A stretch of DNA of 64,000 nucleotides from assembly GCA_028023455.1 (NCBI GenBank), contig JAQFVV010006305.1:3029001-3093000 (forward strand), given 5' to 3'. The position numbers were made by a program, and so were the translations under genes. This DNA comes from Epiperipatus broadwayi (taxonomy: Eukaryota > Onychophora > Udeonychophora > Euonychophora > Peripatidae). Positions 26,851 through 40,586 of this stretch are shown one piece after another (the first letter of the stretch is position 1; every line of letters begins with the position of its first letter). The notes under the pieces are model-generated. The model saw only the letters and a list, made by a program, of their open reading frames with translations, was not told the DNA's origin and did no database searches.

Positions 26851-28668
26851 TCTTATTATAGGTTACATGCTTATAAATGGGCAGTGGCCCTACAATGAAA
26901 ACAACAAATAAGAAAAAACAAATGGTAAAAAAAGAAAGGCCATCTTCCTGACACATCTATAAAGGATTACATTGAAATAAGCTACTTAAGAATTATTTGT
27001 GTCAACAAGTTGACCACTAAATTCAGTGTTTTAACAATAAATAACAACAAATGGAAAAAACAGAACTACAGTGGCTATCCAAATGGTTTTAGGTAAAAGT
27101 TTTCCAAACCTCAAAGCAGGTTTTCACTATAGTCCCTTTTCCACCATCTGCTTATTAATCTTATTAGAAACTGCCTAATGTAGCCAGTGACAATTTACTA
27201 GAGAATCTATGAAATTCTGATTTGATATTACAATTTGTACTGACCATGGATTACATTAATGTAACAACTTTTAGACTCTGCGTAGAAGTCCTTATATCCA
27301 GTTAATCAATCTTGCCATAACAGTCCAATAAACAGCTATGGGTCTTTGATCTTTAGATTTTCAGTTTTAGATATCACTTTTGCAAATTAAACAGACAATA
27401 TTATTAAATGACTGCATAATTTTTTTTCATTCCAACTATACTGAAACTACAATTTTTCACCATGTTTCCTACTTGGTTTGCTTTATCCATTGTAGAATTT
27501 ATTTTATACTTTTTCCAAGGGATGGTAATTATTCACAACAAACACACATATAAAAACAAAATACTTGTATGTCAAATAAAAAAATTATAAAGTTTGCTTA
27601 ACATTATTATTAACAGATCATTGTAAATAGTTGATTGACCAAAATACAACCATACCAACAATAAAATGCAATATAAAATCAAATGGATATGTAAATTGAT
27701 GATTGAATGACAACAATCATCCATGATCACTCCAACATGCCATACTTAGTTCCACAATTTCTTATTGTATGTATTTGAATTTGTTAAAGTTAAAATAACA
27801 TATGGTAAGACAACCATATACAAATCAATGGAGGATCATAGGTGGCTGGCAGTCTGTCCATCCCTGCTTTGAAATATCTTTGAGATAATCTTTATAACTT
27901 AAACGGCCTTTTCAATGAAAACCATGATCAAATTACTAGAATTATTTAAAAACTTATTAATGAGTTTTTATTTTTATTTATTTACGTTATTAAATAATAC
28001 GAACTTAATTTTAAACTTTGCGTATTTGTAAAAAGTATTATTGATACATTATGAAAAACAATAAAATTTACAAATATTCACACAAACACACACACAATAA
28101 TTTATTTTAAATTAAATTTTAAAAAACAGAATGTGTTGCTATGACTATTAATGAAATTATTAGGCAAATGATATTACAGTTTTTTATTCACAAGCAATAT
28201 TTAATTTTTTTTTACCTTTTTTTTATTTTTAGTAATTTACATTTTTATAATAATCTTCGTTTATAGCTAAAGATCTGGAAAGTTCATAAGCAAAGCAATT
28301 AACTGTCATCAATATCATGAAATCATTTTCAGATAAACAGCACATTTATTTTATTAAAACAAAAATAACAACAACAACAACAACAACAAAAAACAGCCAT
28401 TATAAACAGAGCTTTAATATGGGGGGGGGGGGGGATATTACTGCAATGCAAATTAAAAATGATAGTTTTTCCTCTCTTCTGAGATGTTGTTAAACAGCTA
28501 GTAGAGTAGTGAGAGTAGATATTATAGAGCAAAAGATTCATACATTAATTCCTAGCTAAGTAAATGGGGGGGGGGATCAGTTCGGCCAAATGTTAACAAT
28601 TGTATGTAAACTGTCAAAATGGTAACTGGACATCAATTTATCTTTTGAGAAGAGTTTACATTATTTAT
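26851..28668. other. no recognised gene; CAA microsatellite and poly-G runs
   Basis: This lies upstream of the hAT relic in its reading direction and may contain its decayed 5' end, but no terminal repeat was confirmed. (CAA)n occurs at 28,367-28,390, a run of 14 G at 28,421-28,434 and a run of 10 G followed by GATC at 28,566-28,579. The 70-codon minus frame across the CAA tract is an artefact of the microsatellite. Confidence 0.45.
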
Positions 28669-28869
28669 TGTAAATACAGGGAATTTGAACACAGACTTTC
28701 AAGCACCCTTCAACTATCCACACTATCTCATACCATTGATACACATGACCACACACATGTAGAAAAGAGAAATAATCACCAACATACGTATTTTGTACTG
28801 AACCAGCACTCATCAGTTAGATAGTTGGAGGGTGCTTGAAAGTCTATATTCAAATCCCCTATATTTACA
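28669..28869. repeat. foldback repeat, 50-bp arms
   Basis: Arm 28,669-28,718 (TGTAAATACAGGGAATTTGA onward, with AGACTTTCAAGCACCC inside) is repeated inverted at 28,820-28,869 with about five mismatches, across a 101-bp spacer. The core GAATTTGAAC.CAGACTTTCAAGCA also appears singly at about 30,812-30,838 and, weaker, at 35,590-35,612. This is therefore a dispersed family and not a one-off palindrome. It carries no coding content; a MITE or foldback SINE pair is likely. Confidence 0.8.
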
Positions 28870-31800
28870 ATTAAGCTCCAGGTATATGAAGAATGCCTGT
28901 ATTTCAAATACTATTTATTGTAGTAATTTTTCTCATTAAGATGTTATTTTATTATAAATTAAGAGCGTCAGAAATTCTTATTTTTAATCTTTTGTAATCT
29001 GTCTGTCCAACAGCATTCATATATATCAACTACTCACTTAATGGTGTGATTCATTAAACAAAAAACATTAAATTATGTGCCCCCCATTATCTTAGAGAGT
29101 TACTCTGTATATCTGAAATATAAATACATTTTCATATCTGTGTCAGTTTAAAAAGATTAAAAAATCATCTGAAGTTAATAATAACCTTGTAAATGACAAT
29201 ACCTATTATTAAAAAATATAACAACAACAACAACAACAAAAAACTGATTCCAGGATAGTGTTTTTTAGTAAGATATTTCAGAAAATACTATTATAATCTT
29301 CACAAAAAAAAATGCAACCTAAAAATCAACTTCAAGTTAAACTTCATCAATAAGCTGAGGTAATGAAAATATATATTACAACTTTCAATACACATGCTAC
29401 AATATATACTTACAATTACATTTAAAAAGTATTTTATCTCTATGATTATGTATAATCTAAAACAATTGACTGAAACACAATGTTAATCTATATTACTTAG
29501 AAATAATGTTGAATTATAGATTAACTAAATTCTCTCATTAAATTAAAGTAGTTTTAAAAAATAAACTTTTCTGAATTCTTGTTGACACTGCTTCAGGTTG
29601 TTATGTAAATTCTTTAATGATAGCTATTTTAGCATTAGCATATTCTGCTTGCATGTGCATACCCTAACCTTCTGAATGCAGAATTTAATATTACCATAAG
29701 AAATATTTCTGGCACATTCAAGAATTCACTCTTGCAGTGGCTTGCCATTCTCCCACACATTTTATCATTAAATAACAGAAGACAAACTGTTTCACAAAAA
29801 ATGTATAAAAAGATATTATTTATATTATTATTATAACTAACTCAAGATATAGTTTTATTACCTAAGATATAATTCAAATGAAGATTTTCTTTTTGTTACT
29901 CAACTAAATTTTTTTTCAAACAAATTAAAAATTATAGCTTAAGAAATAGACTTTTTGTGTGGCTCCAAACAATAAATAAAGTCATCAAGATTTGATATTT
30001 TTAAACATTACTGAAGTCTTTTTAACATATTCAAAATTCTCCATGGTATTGCACTTATCCATTTTGTAAAAGACATTTAACAGCTTCTGATTTATGTATT
30101 TGTGGTTATCACAAAGGGTGAACCTTACAATAATAATGCCACATTGTTATCATATGAATTTATGAGTGAAAAAGATTGTCGCTTATTTAATTAAGAGAGA
30201 GGGCTCAAATCATCTTTGAACTACCATTACTGTGAATTGGTATTATATTAATAAATGTAATCAGAATTAATAAATAATCAAATTATGATATATGAATATT
30301 CAAACAGGGTCAACACCTCTTCAACTGCTTCTCATAGAGGAAAAGTGAAGGAGAAGGCAATGTTTTCAGGTAATGAAAGTCTGAATGTTTTTCCATCTTT
30401 GTTTTATCTATTTAATGACCATTGTTGGACAGTTTATTGGATTGGCTATGGGATAAGCTGCTTCAAATAAATTTCATTTAACTTGGAGTTTAATGACAAG
30501 TCATATCCATGGCAGGTTGATGCATTACCTCTGCACCATGAAGCCTTTCATATATGTTATGTGTTTATAACTAGTGTGTGTGTGCATGTAATTTTAACAA
30601 GGTATTGTAGTTAGATGTCATCTTTTTTTTATCCATTGGTGAATACCTCTACTCATACTTAAAGTTTATTCTCAGTTTCAAACTTTTTTTAGTAGTTCTG
30701 CGCAGAAAAGTTTTATATAATTTTTCTAATATTTAGTAATTTTATTTTTTACTTTTATTATCTTTCTTTTACTATCTTTAATATTTAAATACAAGTATAC
30801 TTTATATCCCTGGAGTTTGAACCCAGACTTTCAAGCATTGGAGATCATTTATTTTTTTCATACATGTATAGCAATTGTATAAAATAGATTGGATAATTGA
30901 ATGGAACTTGCAAGTCTTGGTTCAAACCCTATAATTTTATCTACTTGTTTTTTATATCTTGTTGTTTATATCTATTTTGTTCACTTTTTGTTAATTTTAT
31001 TATTATATAAATCCACTAATAATATAAACAGAAAGATATTATTTCAAACTATCATAAACAATCATAAACTAGTTCTAAATTCCATTATGAAAATCATGAA
31101 TATACTAGTGGCAAAATATTTTTTCAAGTTTAAGACATAAAGTGGAATTGTTTCTTAATATTATTGGAACTAATAATGTGATTTGATTAAATCTATTTGC
31201 ATGTCTAATTAGTATGTCATTTGTAGAAAATTGAAAAGCACAAAAAGTAGATTGCTAATAAGCTGGAACATGTGGAACGTGAGCAAAATAAGTTTGATGC
31301 AGTGGAGAAAAAAATAAACTTGTTATTTATTGTCATTTTAAGAGTTAACAATAAGATGAATTGAATGGAGTAAAATTAGACGAGATGAACAAGCCACAAT
31401 ACAATAAAAAATAGTGTGGTTTTCACTAAATGAAAAGCTACTGCAAAGATTATCATTAAAAATAAAGCAAGTAAAAATTACATGACATCAATTTGATTTT
31501 GTAAATCTGATTTAGTATTATCATAATACAAAAAAGTAAAAAAAGTTTTAAGATTAGCTCATGCAGAAACTTAAATAATAAATGATTTTAAATAAGCAGT
31601 GCAAGAACAGAAAAACTGAAAAATTAAAGAAAATAACTTTAGATAATATGATTTAGATACAGGAATATAAATCAGGTCAATGTTTTGTGAATACAATATC
31701 TATTTTGTTACCAATATATTTTTCATGCAGCTAAATATGACTACTATATACAAAAAAATTATCAGAATCATAGATATTACAACTGTGGCAATGAACAATG

Positions 31801-34800
31801 AATGATTTTATTTAAATATGAAAAGAAGTGTACAGCAGATTATAAATTAATTATGAGCAAATACTGAATGAAACTCAAAAGGAATCATGAATTTATAATT
31901 CACACACATTTATTACTGATTTTAGATGTCATCAATACCGAATCAAATAAACTGTTCATGTAAAAATATATATACCTGTTTTGAGATAAGCATGAAAAAG
32001 TTTAATAACAATAAATAATAGAAAAATCTTAGAAAAGCAAGAACTCTTAAAATTTTTGAAAAAAAAAAAAAGTTCGAGTGATTTTCTGAATAATGCCAGT
32101 GGATAAATTATACCCCAAATAACAAAATTTAACTTGAGATGAAAGAATACACAAAATTATATTATAAAATTAATAATCACAATACTTTTGATGAAGTAAA
32201 ATAAATAAAGGAATCTCTATAATTGAAAATAAGGTCAGATTAGACTTAAAAATATTGCAAAAAAATATGCTAATAGAAATTAATGTCATTGAATCAGAAA
32301 TTTGAATAAAAAACTAAAGAAAAATAATAAAACACTTTTGACTAAATTATTTCAAATACTCTGAAAAAGATTGAAAAGATCAGTTTATATTTCTGTTTTA
32401 GATAAACTTTAAATCTCTACAGTGGCTGAAATTCTTGAAATATGTAGTGGAATGAAAGGTTAAGGTATATTTAAATAGCTATTACACATGGAAAAAAAGA
32501 AAAATGAAGTTGAATTACTCTATGTGTTTGTGATTAATTAAAAACAGATACATTAATTCTTAACTGAAATTTAAAATTTATATCTAGATTAGAAGTGATA
32601 CAATAATTTCTACTCGAATAAATTACTAATAATTAATATGTTTATCTGAAGTGAATGCTATCAAAGTGTGGAAGCATAAAGTTTGACACTTGGAAATCAA
32701 ATCGTAATAATTTACTTTTCTACTTTAAAAAAAAGTTCTGATTGTGTAAAAACTATTATTTCTTTTACTACAGGCAACAAAATTATGCTGAAAATTGTCA
32801 ATTAAACATATTTTTAAAAGCTTACCTTAAAAAACAACAACCAAATATTTAAAGTAGCTTCAAGAAATTAATATATACTTGATTTAAAGAGATCAGAGAT
32901 CTCATTATGTGTTTAATTGGTTTTAATTTATAAATTATAGAAGTTATTAATAAATGCCTAAATAAGAGAAAGAGGGGGCAGGGCAGCAAAAATAGATTTA
33001 TTTATGTAAAATAAAAATTTGATTTAAAAATTAATTTTTATGAATCTAATAAAAAAAGAAGAGATACTGAAAATATGAAAAGAATATATATGATTGCTTT
33101 TGTGTGTCAAAGTCAAGTTTTTGTAGAGTGAATTATAAAAAATAAGATGGAAAAAAAAGCTTAACTATAGCTTTAAAACAGTCAGAAAATCTTATAGATT
33201 CTAATTGAGCTGCTAAAAGTCAAAAAATAAAGTTTATAAAATAATTTATGACTCAACTAAAGAGTAAAAAGACTTTTGTTAGTAAGTAAGATGATTTTTT
33301 TAAAAAAAGATAAAATAAAACATGACTTAAAAAACAAGTTGTATGATTCCATTTCAGCTATCAAGAGTTTTAACCACCGATTTTTAAAGATGAGACATTT
33401 TATCTGATGAATAGTTTAGAAAAAATAAAAATCATGAATGATACTTATAGCCTTTAAAGGGTTAATATTTAGTGAAACTTTACTTCATAATATATATATA
33501 TATTAGATAATAAGTGAAGAACATTTTTTGTTTAATATTTATTTTTAAATAACATCAATAAAGCTTGTTTAGAAAAGCATGGAAAAATAGAAAGGTTTAA
33601 AATGTATTAGATTTAATAATAAGAAGTGTAGATAAGGAAGATGAATTTTGAATAGTGTTTATAAAATATATAAAATGTTTGGAATGAAAATAAATGACAT
33701 ATAAATTTACAAAGTATTAAGATTACAGATATTATACATCATTAGGATTTAAAGCATTTAAAAAACCAGTTAAGTGAAACTGAAGACTGCAAAAATAAAA
33801 ATCTCAACAGTTTAACATGCTTAATAGGTTCATATATTTTGCAGACTACTAGATTGAAATTAATTTTAAAAATTTCTAAAATGTCTTTATTTAAATGTAG
33901 AATTATAGTAATAATACAATTTCTAAATTTTAAAACACAACAGTGGTTGGCTCTTTTGAGATGAAGCTTCTGAAGAAAATGAATAAATGTAAATAAAAAT
34001 AAATTGAGTGGAAAAGGTCAAAAAATGCTTTGAACTTTACATTTATAAAATATATAAGTAGAGAAAAATTTAAACATCATTTACGATTGTATTTTCATTA
34101 AAAATACACCCTGTCTGTGTTTTATGTCTAAATGTAATTTTCGTCTGTCATTTCATCTGATATCTCTTGGACTTGAGCGTTTCCTTTTTTTCTTTTGATG
34201 TGACCCTTTAGGTTTTTGATTAAAATAAAATATATTTGGAAATTTTTTCATTGCATTAAAATAAGTGATTCTCTCTGTTCTAAAATAGTCTAGCATGAAA
34301 AAACAATAAACAGCACATAGTAATGGAAATCAAATCGTAAGATAAATTTCTAGCTATTGATATTAAACACGGAAAAGCATTGAATTTGCAAACATGCATA
34401 AATATATACTCAACAGCTACTTTAGTTATTTTATTATGACCAAAAGAATGATTTTAAAGTTTCAAATATCTTTAGGGTTTTAAATCCATGCTAACTTGCT
34501 TGAATTCTATATATATATATATAATCCACAACACCCCAAATAATGATGGTCATTGGCTAGAAATTATTTATTTTCAAATCTATTAAATGCAAAAGCTTAA
34601 CATATATTTGACCTAAGTAAAATAATAATGTTGATTACTGCTCCTAATGAAGATGTTAATTGTTAGTATAGGATCAGATGAATATTCAGCAAATGTTGTA
34701 TTTTTATTTTTAATTATATTTTTATTACCAAGAATGCCTTTTAATCAAAATATTATGTTATTTAATGTTTTAATTTCTTATTTATCTCCTAATTATCAAT

Positions 34801-36430
34801 ATCTTTTTTGTTAAACAGTACATTCAAATATTTATATTAATTACTTTGACGATTTTTGCTAAATTGTTTACCTTAATTGTAATAGTATTAGATTCAAGAA
34901 CTTAGGCATTTCTAAATCATCCCAAAAACAAAATGGCTGTCTTAGTCTCTTAATATGATATCCAAATATCATATGACTATAGAGCAACTTATATTTATTT
35001 ATAAAATTAGCAGCTTTTCATGCATCATCTTTATATAAGCTAGCAGTGGCTCATTATGTGCAAACTTAGAAATAAAAAACAAAATCATATGATTAAAATT
35101 CACAAATATGTAATATTATTTTCACTAATATAAGCAACTGATTCACATTTTATTTCAGTTTTTTTGTATCTAGAAAAAAAAAATGAACATTTCATAATAC
35201 TCAAACTGCAAGCATGTTGGATTTAAGATGGCATGACAAGAAATCCATTTCTTCACAAGATGTGAGATTTCATACCATTAATTGTAATTTTTTTAAAACA
35301 AAAAGTACTTTATATTTGAGTTCCAACTTTTACTCTTTAAGAATAAAAAGATAAAAATAAACTAGGAGCTCAATAACACATAGAAATAGAAAACTTCCAT
35401 CATCAGTAGTGAACAATGCGTTACAATAAAATCACATCTTTTTTGTTCTTACTATCTGCGCATCTTAATTCTTCTGACCAATTCCAATTATCTGAGAATT
35501 TTTGTTCTCTAGTCAATAATATCTAGATGCTCATTGCTGACCAATTCTGGGTAGTTAGTTAGATTGACTGACTGATCTAGATATGATCTTGAATTTAAAC
35601 CCAGGTTTCCAAAATATTAATTTTTTTGGAAAAAAAAATTCTAGCTTAAGGATTGTTTTTTTTCCATCTTCATATTTTACAAATACATTCCATAAATTAC
35701 AAAATAAATTTTTCAATTTACTTACTATATCATGAGGTTCTCCAATTTAAAAAAAACAACAGATTGCATCTTCATCACAAAAACATATATATACGCAAAG
35801 ATTAAAAAAAAGTGGCAATTCAAATAAAAAAATATTTAGAGATTATTATTGCATTATTTAAATAATATTTAAAAAATATGAAACCATCTTTTATAATTTT
35901 AAAAATAAAATTTATTATGTATTTTGCATTCAGAAAAGGTCGTATTACTTTTACAAAATATTAATTCTTTTGAATAAAATTTTCACAGCGTATTGGTTGT
36001 TTTTTTTCTTCTTCTTTATATTTTATAAATACATTCCATAAAATATGAAACGGATTTCTAAATTTATAAACAAAATTATACTCAATTATTTAAATTGGCG
36101 TACAACTTAATTCCGCTTCAAGCTAAATCTTATAAAGTAAGTGCTTCTCAATTTGCTTAAATAATTTACATTTTTATTGAAAAAATCTCATTTTTAAAAC
36201 ATTTCACAACAAAATGTTAATTAAAATATTGATTAGTGGTTCACACAATTGAAAAATAACCACAATAAACAAAAACAAAAGAGCTTAAACCTTTTTATAA
36301 ATATATTTCATTACAAATAGATAAAATTGTAGAATATACATATATAGTAGCTACTGTGTCGAAATGCAGGCATTTCAAATACCAACAAACAAAATATAAT
36401 ACATAATAAGAATAGAGAACAGTCTGCTAC
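28870..36430. other. A/T-rich DNA, no firmly recognised gene
   Basis: It holds (CAA)n at 29,220-29,240, a single copy of the 28.7-kb repeat core at about 30,812-30,838 and again weakly at about 35,590. At 30,307-30,369 a 63-bp segment is bounded by CAG and GTAATG and open in one frame, but it has no partner exon or homology. From 31,150 to 33,980 the plus strand is very A-rich and may be an old LINE, but no motif survives. The minus strand of 34,120-34,220 gives a short Lys/Arg/Ser-rich reading with no family match. Confidence 0.4.
30868..30935 (+). mobile_element. possible tRNA-like SINE head
   Basis: TAGCAATTGTA near 30,869 resembles an A box, and GTTCAAACC at 30,920-30,928 is an exact B box. 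The segment lies shortly downstream of the dispersed 28.7-kb repeat core. The acceptor stem does not form, so it is not a working tRNA gene. Target duplications were not found. Confidence 0.35.
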
Positions 36431-36445
36431 ACTCACAGCACAAAT

Positions 36446-36573
36446 ATATATATAGTCCCATATGATTAACTTCCCCCCGACGAGGTATTGCTACACACAT
36501 AACATAGTATACACATATATAGTTCACATTGGTTAACTTCCCCCAATGATGTATTGCTACACACATAACACAA

Positions 36574-36611
<38 letters not shown>

Positions 36612-36625
36612 GTTCTCTTTGGTTC
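36446..36625. repeat. tandem repeat, about 67-90-bp period, plus TC/TA microsatellite
   Basis: The word order (TA)n, AGT.C.CAT..., GTTAACTTCCCCC, ATTGCTACACACATAACA is present at 36,446-36,514, repeated at 36,515-36,572, and begins again at about 36,605 after a (TC)n(TA)n tract (36,573-36,610). The apparent 63-codon minus frame crossing it simply reads the repeat twice (MCVAI occurs twice), which shows it is not a gene. Confidence 0.8.
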
Positions 36626-36629
36626 ATCT

Positions 36630-37035
36630 CCACCGACGAACTTTAAGACTGGCTGCTTTCAAGATAGTTTCCATTGGCCTCGGTTTCCCAAACACTTTGA
36701 CCATGGTCCAGTTCAGCTTCACAAAAAAACATCTGGCTTCATCATAGAGCACTGCGATTGTCATTATGAGCTTCTTTCAGCTGCAATCACTTCTATCTCT
36801 CGGCAACAGTACGCATGATAAATTCACTGGAAATCTGCAGGAAAATCAACTCTTCACACCCAGCTGCTATCTAGATGGTTTCCTCTGGCTTTGGTTTCCC
36901 AAACTCTTTGAGCCTGTTCAGTTGCAGCCCATGAACATACTTTCACTGAGTGCTGCACAATCCCTGAAACTACTATCACTTACATCTCTTACCAACATGA
37001 ACTGGAAAATGAACCACACATCTTGTTGCTTACTC
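36630..37035. repeat. less A/T-rich segment with a diverged ~209-bp direct duplication
   Basis: Positions 36,651-36,718 and 36,859-36,928 share the string GGTTTCCCAAAC and flanking similarity (AGCTGCT.TC.AGAT.GTTTCC.. TGGC.T.GGTTTCC). This indicates an old direct duplication with an offset of about 209 bp. Overlapping open frames exist on both strands. The minus strand of both copies contains a VWET.A.GN-like reading, hinting at a repeated coding origin, but I recognise no protein. GC content is clearly higher than in the surroundings. Confidence 0.5.
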
Positions 37036-37186
37036 AATTTATAGTTTTTAATTGCTCAAACAATTAATTACTTTCTTCCATATACAGTAATGTTTGTATG
37101 TCTATAACTAATTAATTGATGTCTTAGGAGTTTATTTCTATATAAGATAATTTATAGTCTATTCCATTAATTAATTAATCTCTTAT

Positions 37187-37219
37187 CAAGAAATATTTGT
37201 AATCAGCAAATATTTCTTG
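37187..37219. repeat. perfect hairpin, 13-bp arms
   Basis: CAAGAAATATTTG and its exact complement flank a 7-base loop. It is short and A/T-rich; it may be a relic of a palindromic element or chance. Confidence 0.6.
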
Positions 37220-40168
37220 GAATTTATTGATAACAATGTTTTTATAACAATTAAGTAAATTATTTAATTAAATTTACCGCTTATCAGTTAGCAATTGAAA
37301 TATATTTTTCTAATATATTTTCTACTTTTTCGGGAGTGCAAAAACTTATACTAATGTAAATATAAATATTTTTACAAAAATATAACAGTAGCAAAAGTTC
37401 CAAGGTGTAATGATGAACACATCTTTCTTCTATCTTTATCACATAAAGTTTGAATAAAAATTAGGAGAGGTTTTCCACTTCTCAGTAGTAAAGCTTTGTA
37501 ATATTCTTTTTAGTGGCTATTATAACCAGCATAGCAATCTATTTAATTAAAAAAAATATATAATGGCTTATTAATCATGAATTCATAAGAAGCCTCAACA
37601 CTGAAAATGCCAGAACTGGATATATACACTGAATTCAAGAGTCCACCTTTCTGTCACTTCATCATGCAAAACAACTGAAGAGTAAGTAAATATCAAGTAA
37701 ATTTTATTAATGGATCAAATAAAATAATTAAACCATCACTGCACTGTAGTGGGCTTTCTGAATGAGTGATGTCTTTTCTTTCACTGTTCTTTTTCAAAAG
37801 CTAGTTGGAGACACGTTTGATCTGCACTGTAATATTTAAAGTCTGGTTCACTCGGGAGATCAAATATGTAATATACAACAATGACCACATTACAATGTTT
37901 ATAATTATTCTATTTTAATGATTTTTCAACTATTTACTTTTATTTTCACAGACTATTATATCAACTAGATTAACAATAGCAGCAAGAATAAAAGATATCA
38001 CTTGATATTCATTTGTAGAAAGTTGTAATATTATGTACTCCAGAAGATCATCAATTCACCACAGAACTCTTATCAAGGCTCATTTCACAAAATGGGAAAT
38101 ATCTGAGATTAACAAAAAGATATTCTACTGATGCTGAAACATCTACATAAATATGCAGGAGTGTGAATGATAGTTCATGAAAGTTATTACAAAACAACAG
38201 ATATGTGCAAATTCAATTTATTATATTTTCTCTGTTAATTATTTTTATTTATTATAAAATCCATTTAGTTCTAAATAGATGATGGAAACTTTTATATAGG
38301 TATTGTTAATAGTTTAAACAGCATATCAAATAAAAACACATCATCTTCTATGATGAAGTACTTTGTCATTTCTAAATAGTCCAATCAACACACACAATGA
38401 TTGATACAAAGAAAAAGAATGCAAATTAATTTTCTTAGGCAGTATTGATCAAGAATTATGGTATGTTAAAAAATACAGTTTTTTTTAATAAAACTGGAAT
38501 GTGTAGATCATATCTAATAAATTAGAAAATGTTTGTATGCCTTAATTAAAAACAGGCAAAACTTTCCATACAGTAGTGCCACTCAGTGCAATCAGTGATG
38601 ATCATGTGATGTTTGGTGGTTTAATGCTTTAATTGAATATGTCAATAGAAATTTGAAGAATTGGTTGGTTTCAGCATTATAAAGTTCTGCCTCAATTCAT
38701 AATGACTGTTTTTGAATGATTAAGAAAATATTTTCAGAAAAACAGACTGAACAAAAAGCATAATTGAAAGGCCATTATAACAGATCAAGAGCAATTCATG
38801 AACTAAAGAATAACATAGCTTTAGAATTTAAAAGAACAAATTCTATTATGCTTAAAATATGCAAAGATCTTAGATCAGTTGCATTATAGAGATTTTAAAA
38901 AAAAAAAAAAAAATATATTAATTAGAAAATCTACTGCAAACATCTACAAGTAATTAATTAAGATATTAAATATATTTTGTATTATAAATCTTTTATGAAG
39001 CCAGTTCTATATGCAAACACTATATCTATTTCATTTCAGGCTCTCCAGATTTTTGAATACAAAAATATTGAAACACAAAATAAAATTCATCATGATATTT
39101 AATTTTCAATCAGGAAGCTTGTCTTACTATCTAGCCATCTACTATACCATCATCTGCATTTGAATGTCATACCCCAAAAAAGTAGACAAAAAATATTAAA
39201 ATTGCAAAACTAATTATAAAGTTATAATTTGTTACTAAAATTCTTCTTTTTTTTGCAATTTCACACAAGCCAATTTGCCGATTATGTTTTTATACATCAT
39301 TATAAATAACAAACACCATATTTTCAATGATAAAATCTTAATATTTACATATTAATTTAATTGATTTAGTAAACATAAAATTATTAAATTTTATATTATT
39401 TAAAATTTATTTTAAAATCAAATGTATAATTTTTTTATGCAAATTTAACCTACTTGGATGTTTGTCTTCATTGTTTTCATTAACAATTTAAAATTTCTTT
39501 TGACTGATCGTAACAATTTTGTAAAAAATAAAATTATAATTATTAATTTAATTTCAGAATAAATGAAATAGAGGCTCTTTATCTGAAAAAAAAAAGGATA
39601 TCAAATTTAATAGAATAATGAAAACAGAAAAACAAATCCATTTTTATAATAAGAAAAAAATGCAACAACTTTTATTATTTGAGGAAATGTGATTAAACAA
39701 ACAATTATACACGTATTAGTATATATATGATGTCTGCATTCTATTAAAAAAAATATTTACTATTAATTTGTTTACATGCTGTACTTATTATATTAAGTTG
39801 TTCAGTAGGTATGTGTGTATGTATATTTGTCTTGAAAATTGCAATATAAAATGTACAGGACAATAAACAGTACAGCAAAAAATGCATAGTTCATGTCCAT
39901 TAATTTATATTACTGATAGTGATCTTGGAAAAAAAATTAGTAAATGTGATGGCTCCATTGTTAGCTTTATAAAATTATTATAGTAATTATGACAAAGTAT
40001 AAAAATTAAATTATAGGATTAAAGAAATATTATTTATATATAATAAAGAATTAATACAACTTCAGAACAACATATAGCATAACTTAATTTATACTACTGT
40101 AAAACTTCATTATTATACTTTTAGTGCATAATTATATCAGTCAAAAAAAAAACTATGAATACAGTATA
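37220..40168. other. no recognised gene
   Basis: A/T-rich sequence with an A run at 38,897-38,913. I saw no transposase, RT or splice-bounded exon on either strand. The stretch 37,600-37,860 is somewhat less A/T-rich and unidentified. Confidence 0.4.
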
Positions 40169-40586
40169 CAGTAGGGGTGCACAACCTTCATGACCCTTAC
40201 GGAGGTCATGTAAGAATTGTTGGGGGTTGTGAAATTCTTTAAGAAATTTTCTTAAATTTTGGATAATAAGAAGTATTTTTTTTGAAAGAATTTAATTTTT
40301 AAATTCGATAAAAATCACATGAAAATAGTTTTTATATATATCATGCTTTTTTTAAATAAGTATATGATTTGTTTCAAAAATTGTATTTAAAATTATATGT
40401 GTGCTTTAATACTAAAATATTATGAAAAAATAAATGTGTATCTTAATTAAAACTACTATCATTTTATTATGAATATTCTTACATAAATGTGGATATAATT
40501 TTAGGCATAGTAAAAATACACAATGGATCACATCATATTTTCATCTGAGAAAAGCTGCAAGTATAAAAAGATTGCATATCACTAGT
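40169..40586. mobile_element. small non-autonomous hAT-like element
   Basis: The left end CAGTAGGGGTGCACAACC resembles hAT terminal repeats (CAGxGGTxxxCAACC), followed by a GACCCTTACGGAGGTCAT block. The right end, GATTGCATATCACTAGT, is an imperfect complement of the left end. The 418-bp interior has no open frame. An 8-bp target duplication could not be matched (ACAGTATA against ACACAGAT), so the exact ends are uncertain. hAT transposase relics of the GTF2IRD2-like group elsewhere in the window could have been its source; this is inference. Confidence 0.5.

Noticed and set aside
28367-28390. (CAA)n as a coding poly-glutamine or poly-cysteine tract
   Set aside because: A plain microsatellite; the surrounding frame has no other support.
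30307-30369. 63-bp exon-like stretch with AG and GT borders
   Set aside because: No partner exon, no protein resemblance, and AG/GT pairs are common in such sequence.
31150-33980. A-rich block as a LINE on the plus strand
   Set aside because: Composition suggests it, but no RT or endonuclease motif survives in any frame.
34120-34220. Minus-strand Lys/Arg/Ser-rich reading (HQKKKRKRSSPRDIR)
   Set aside because: Short, followed by a stop, no clear acceptor and only low-complexity similarity to nuclear proteins.
36375-36566. 63-codon minus-strand frame
   Set aside because: It is produced by reading a tandem DNA repeat twice.
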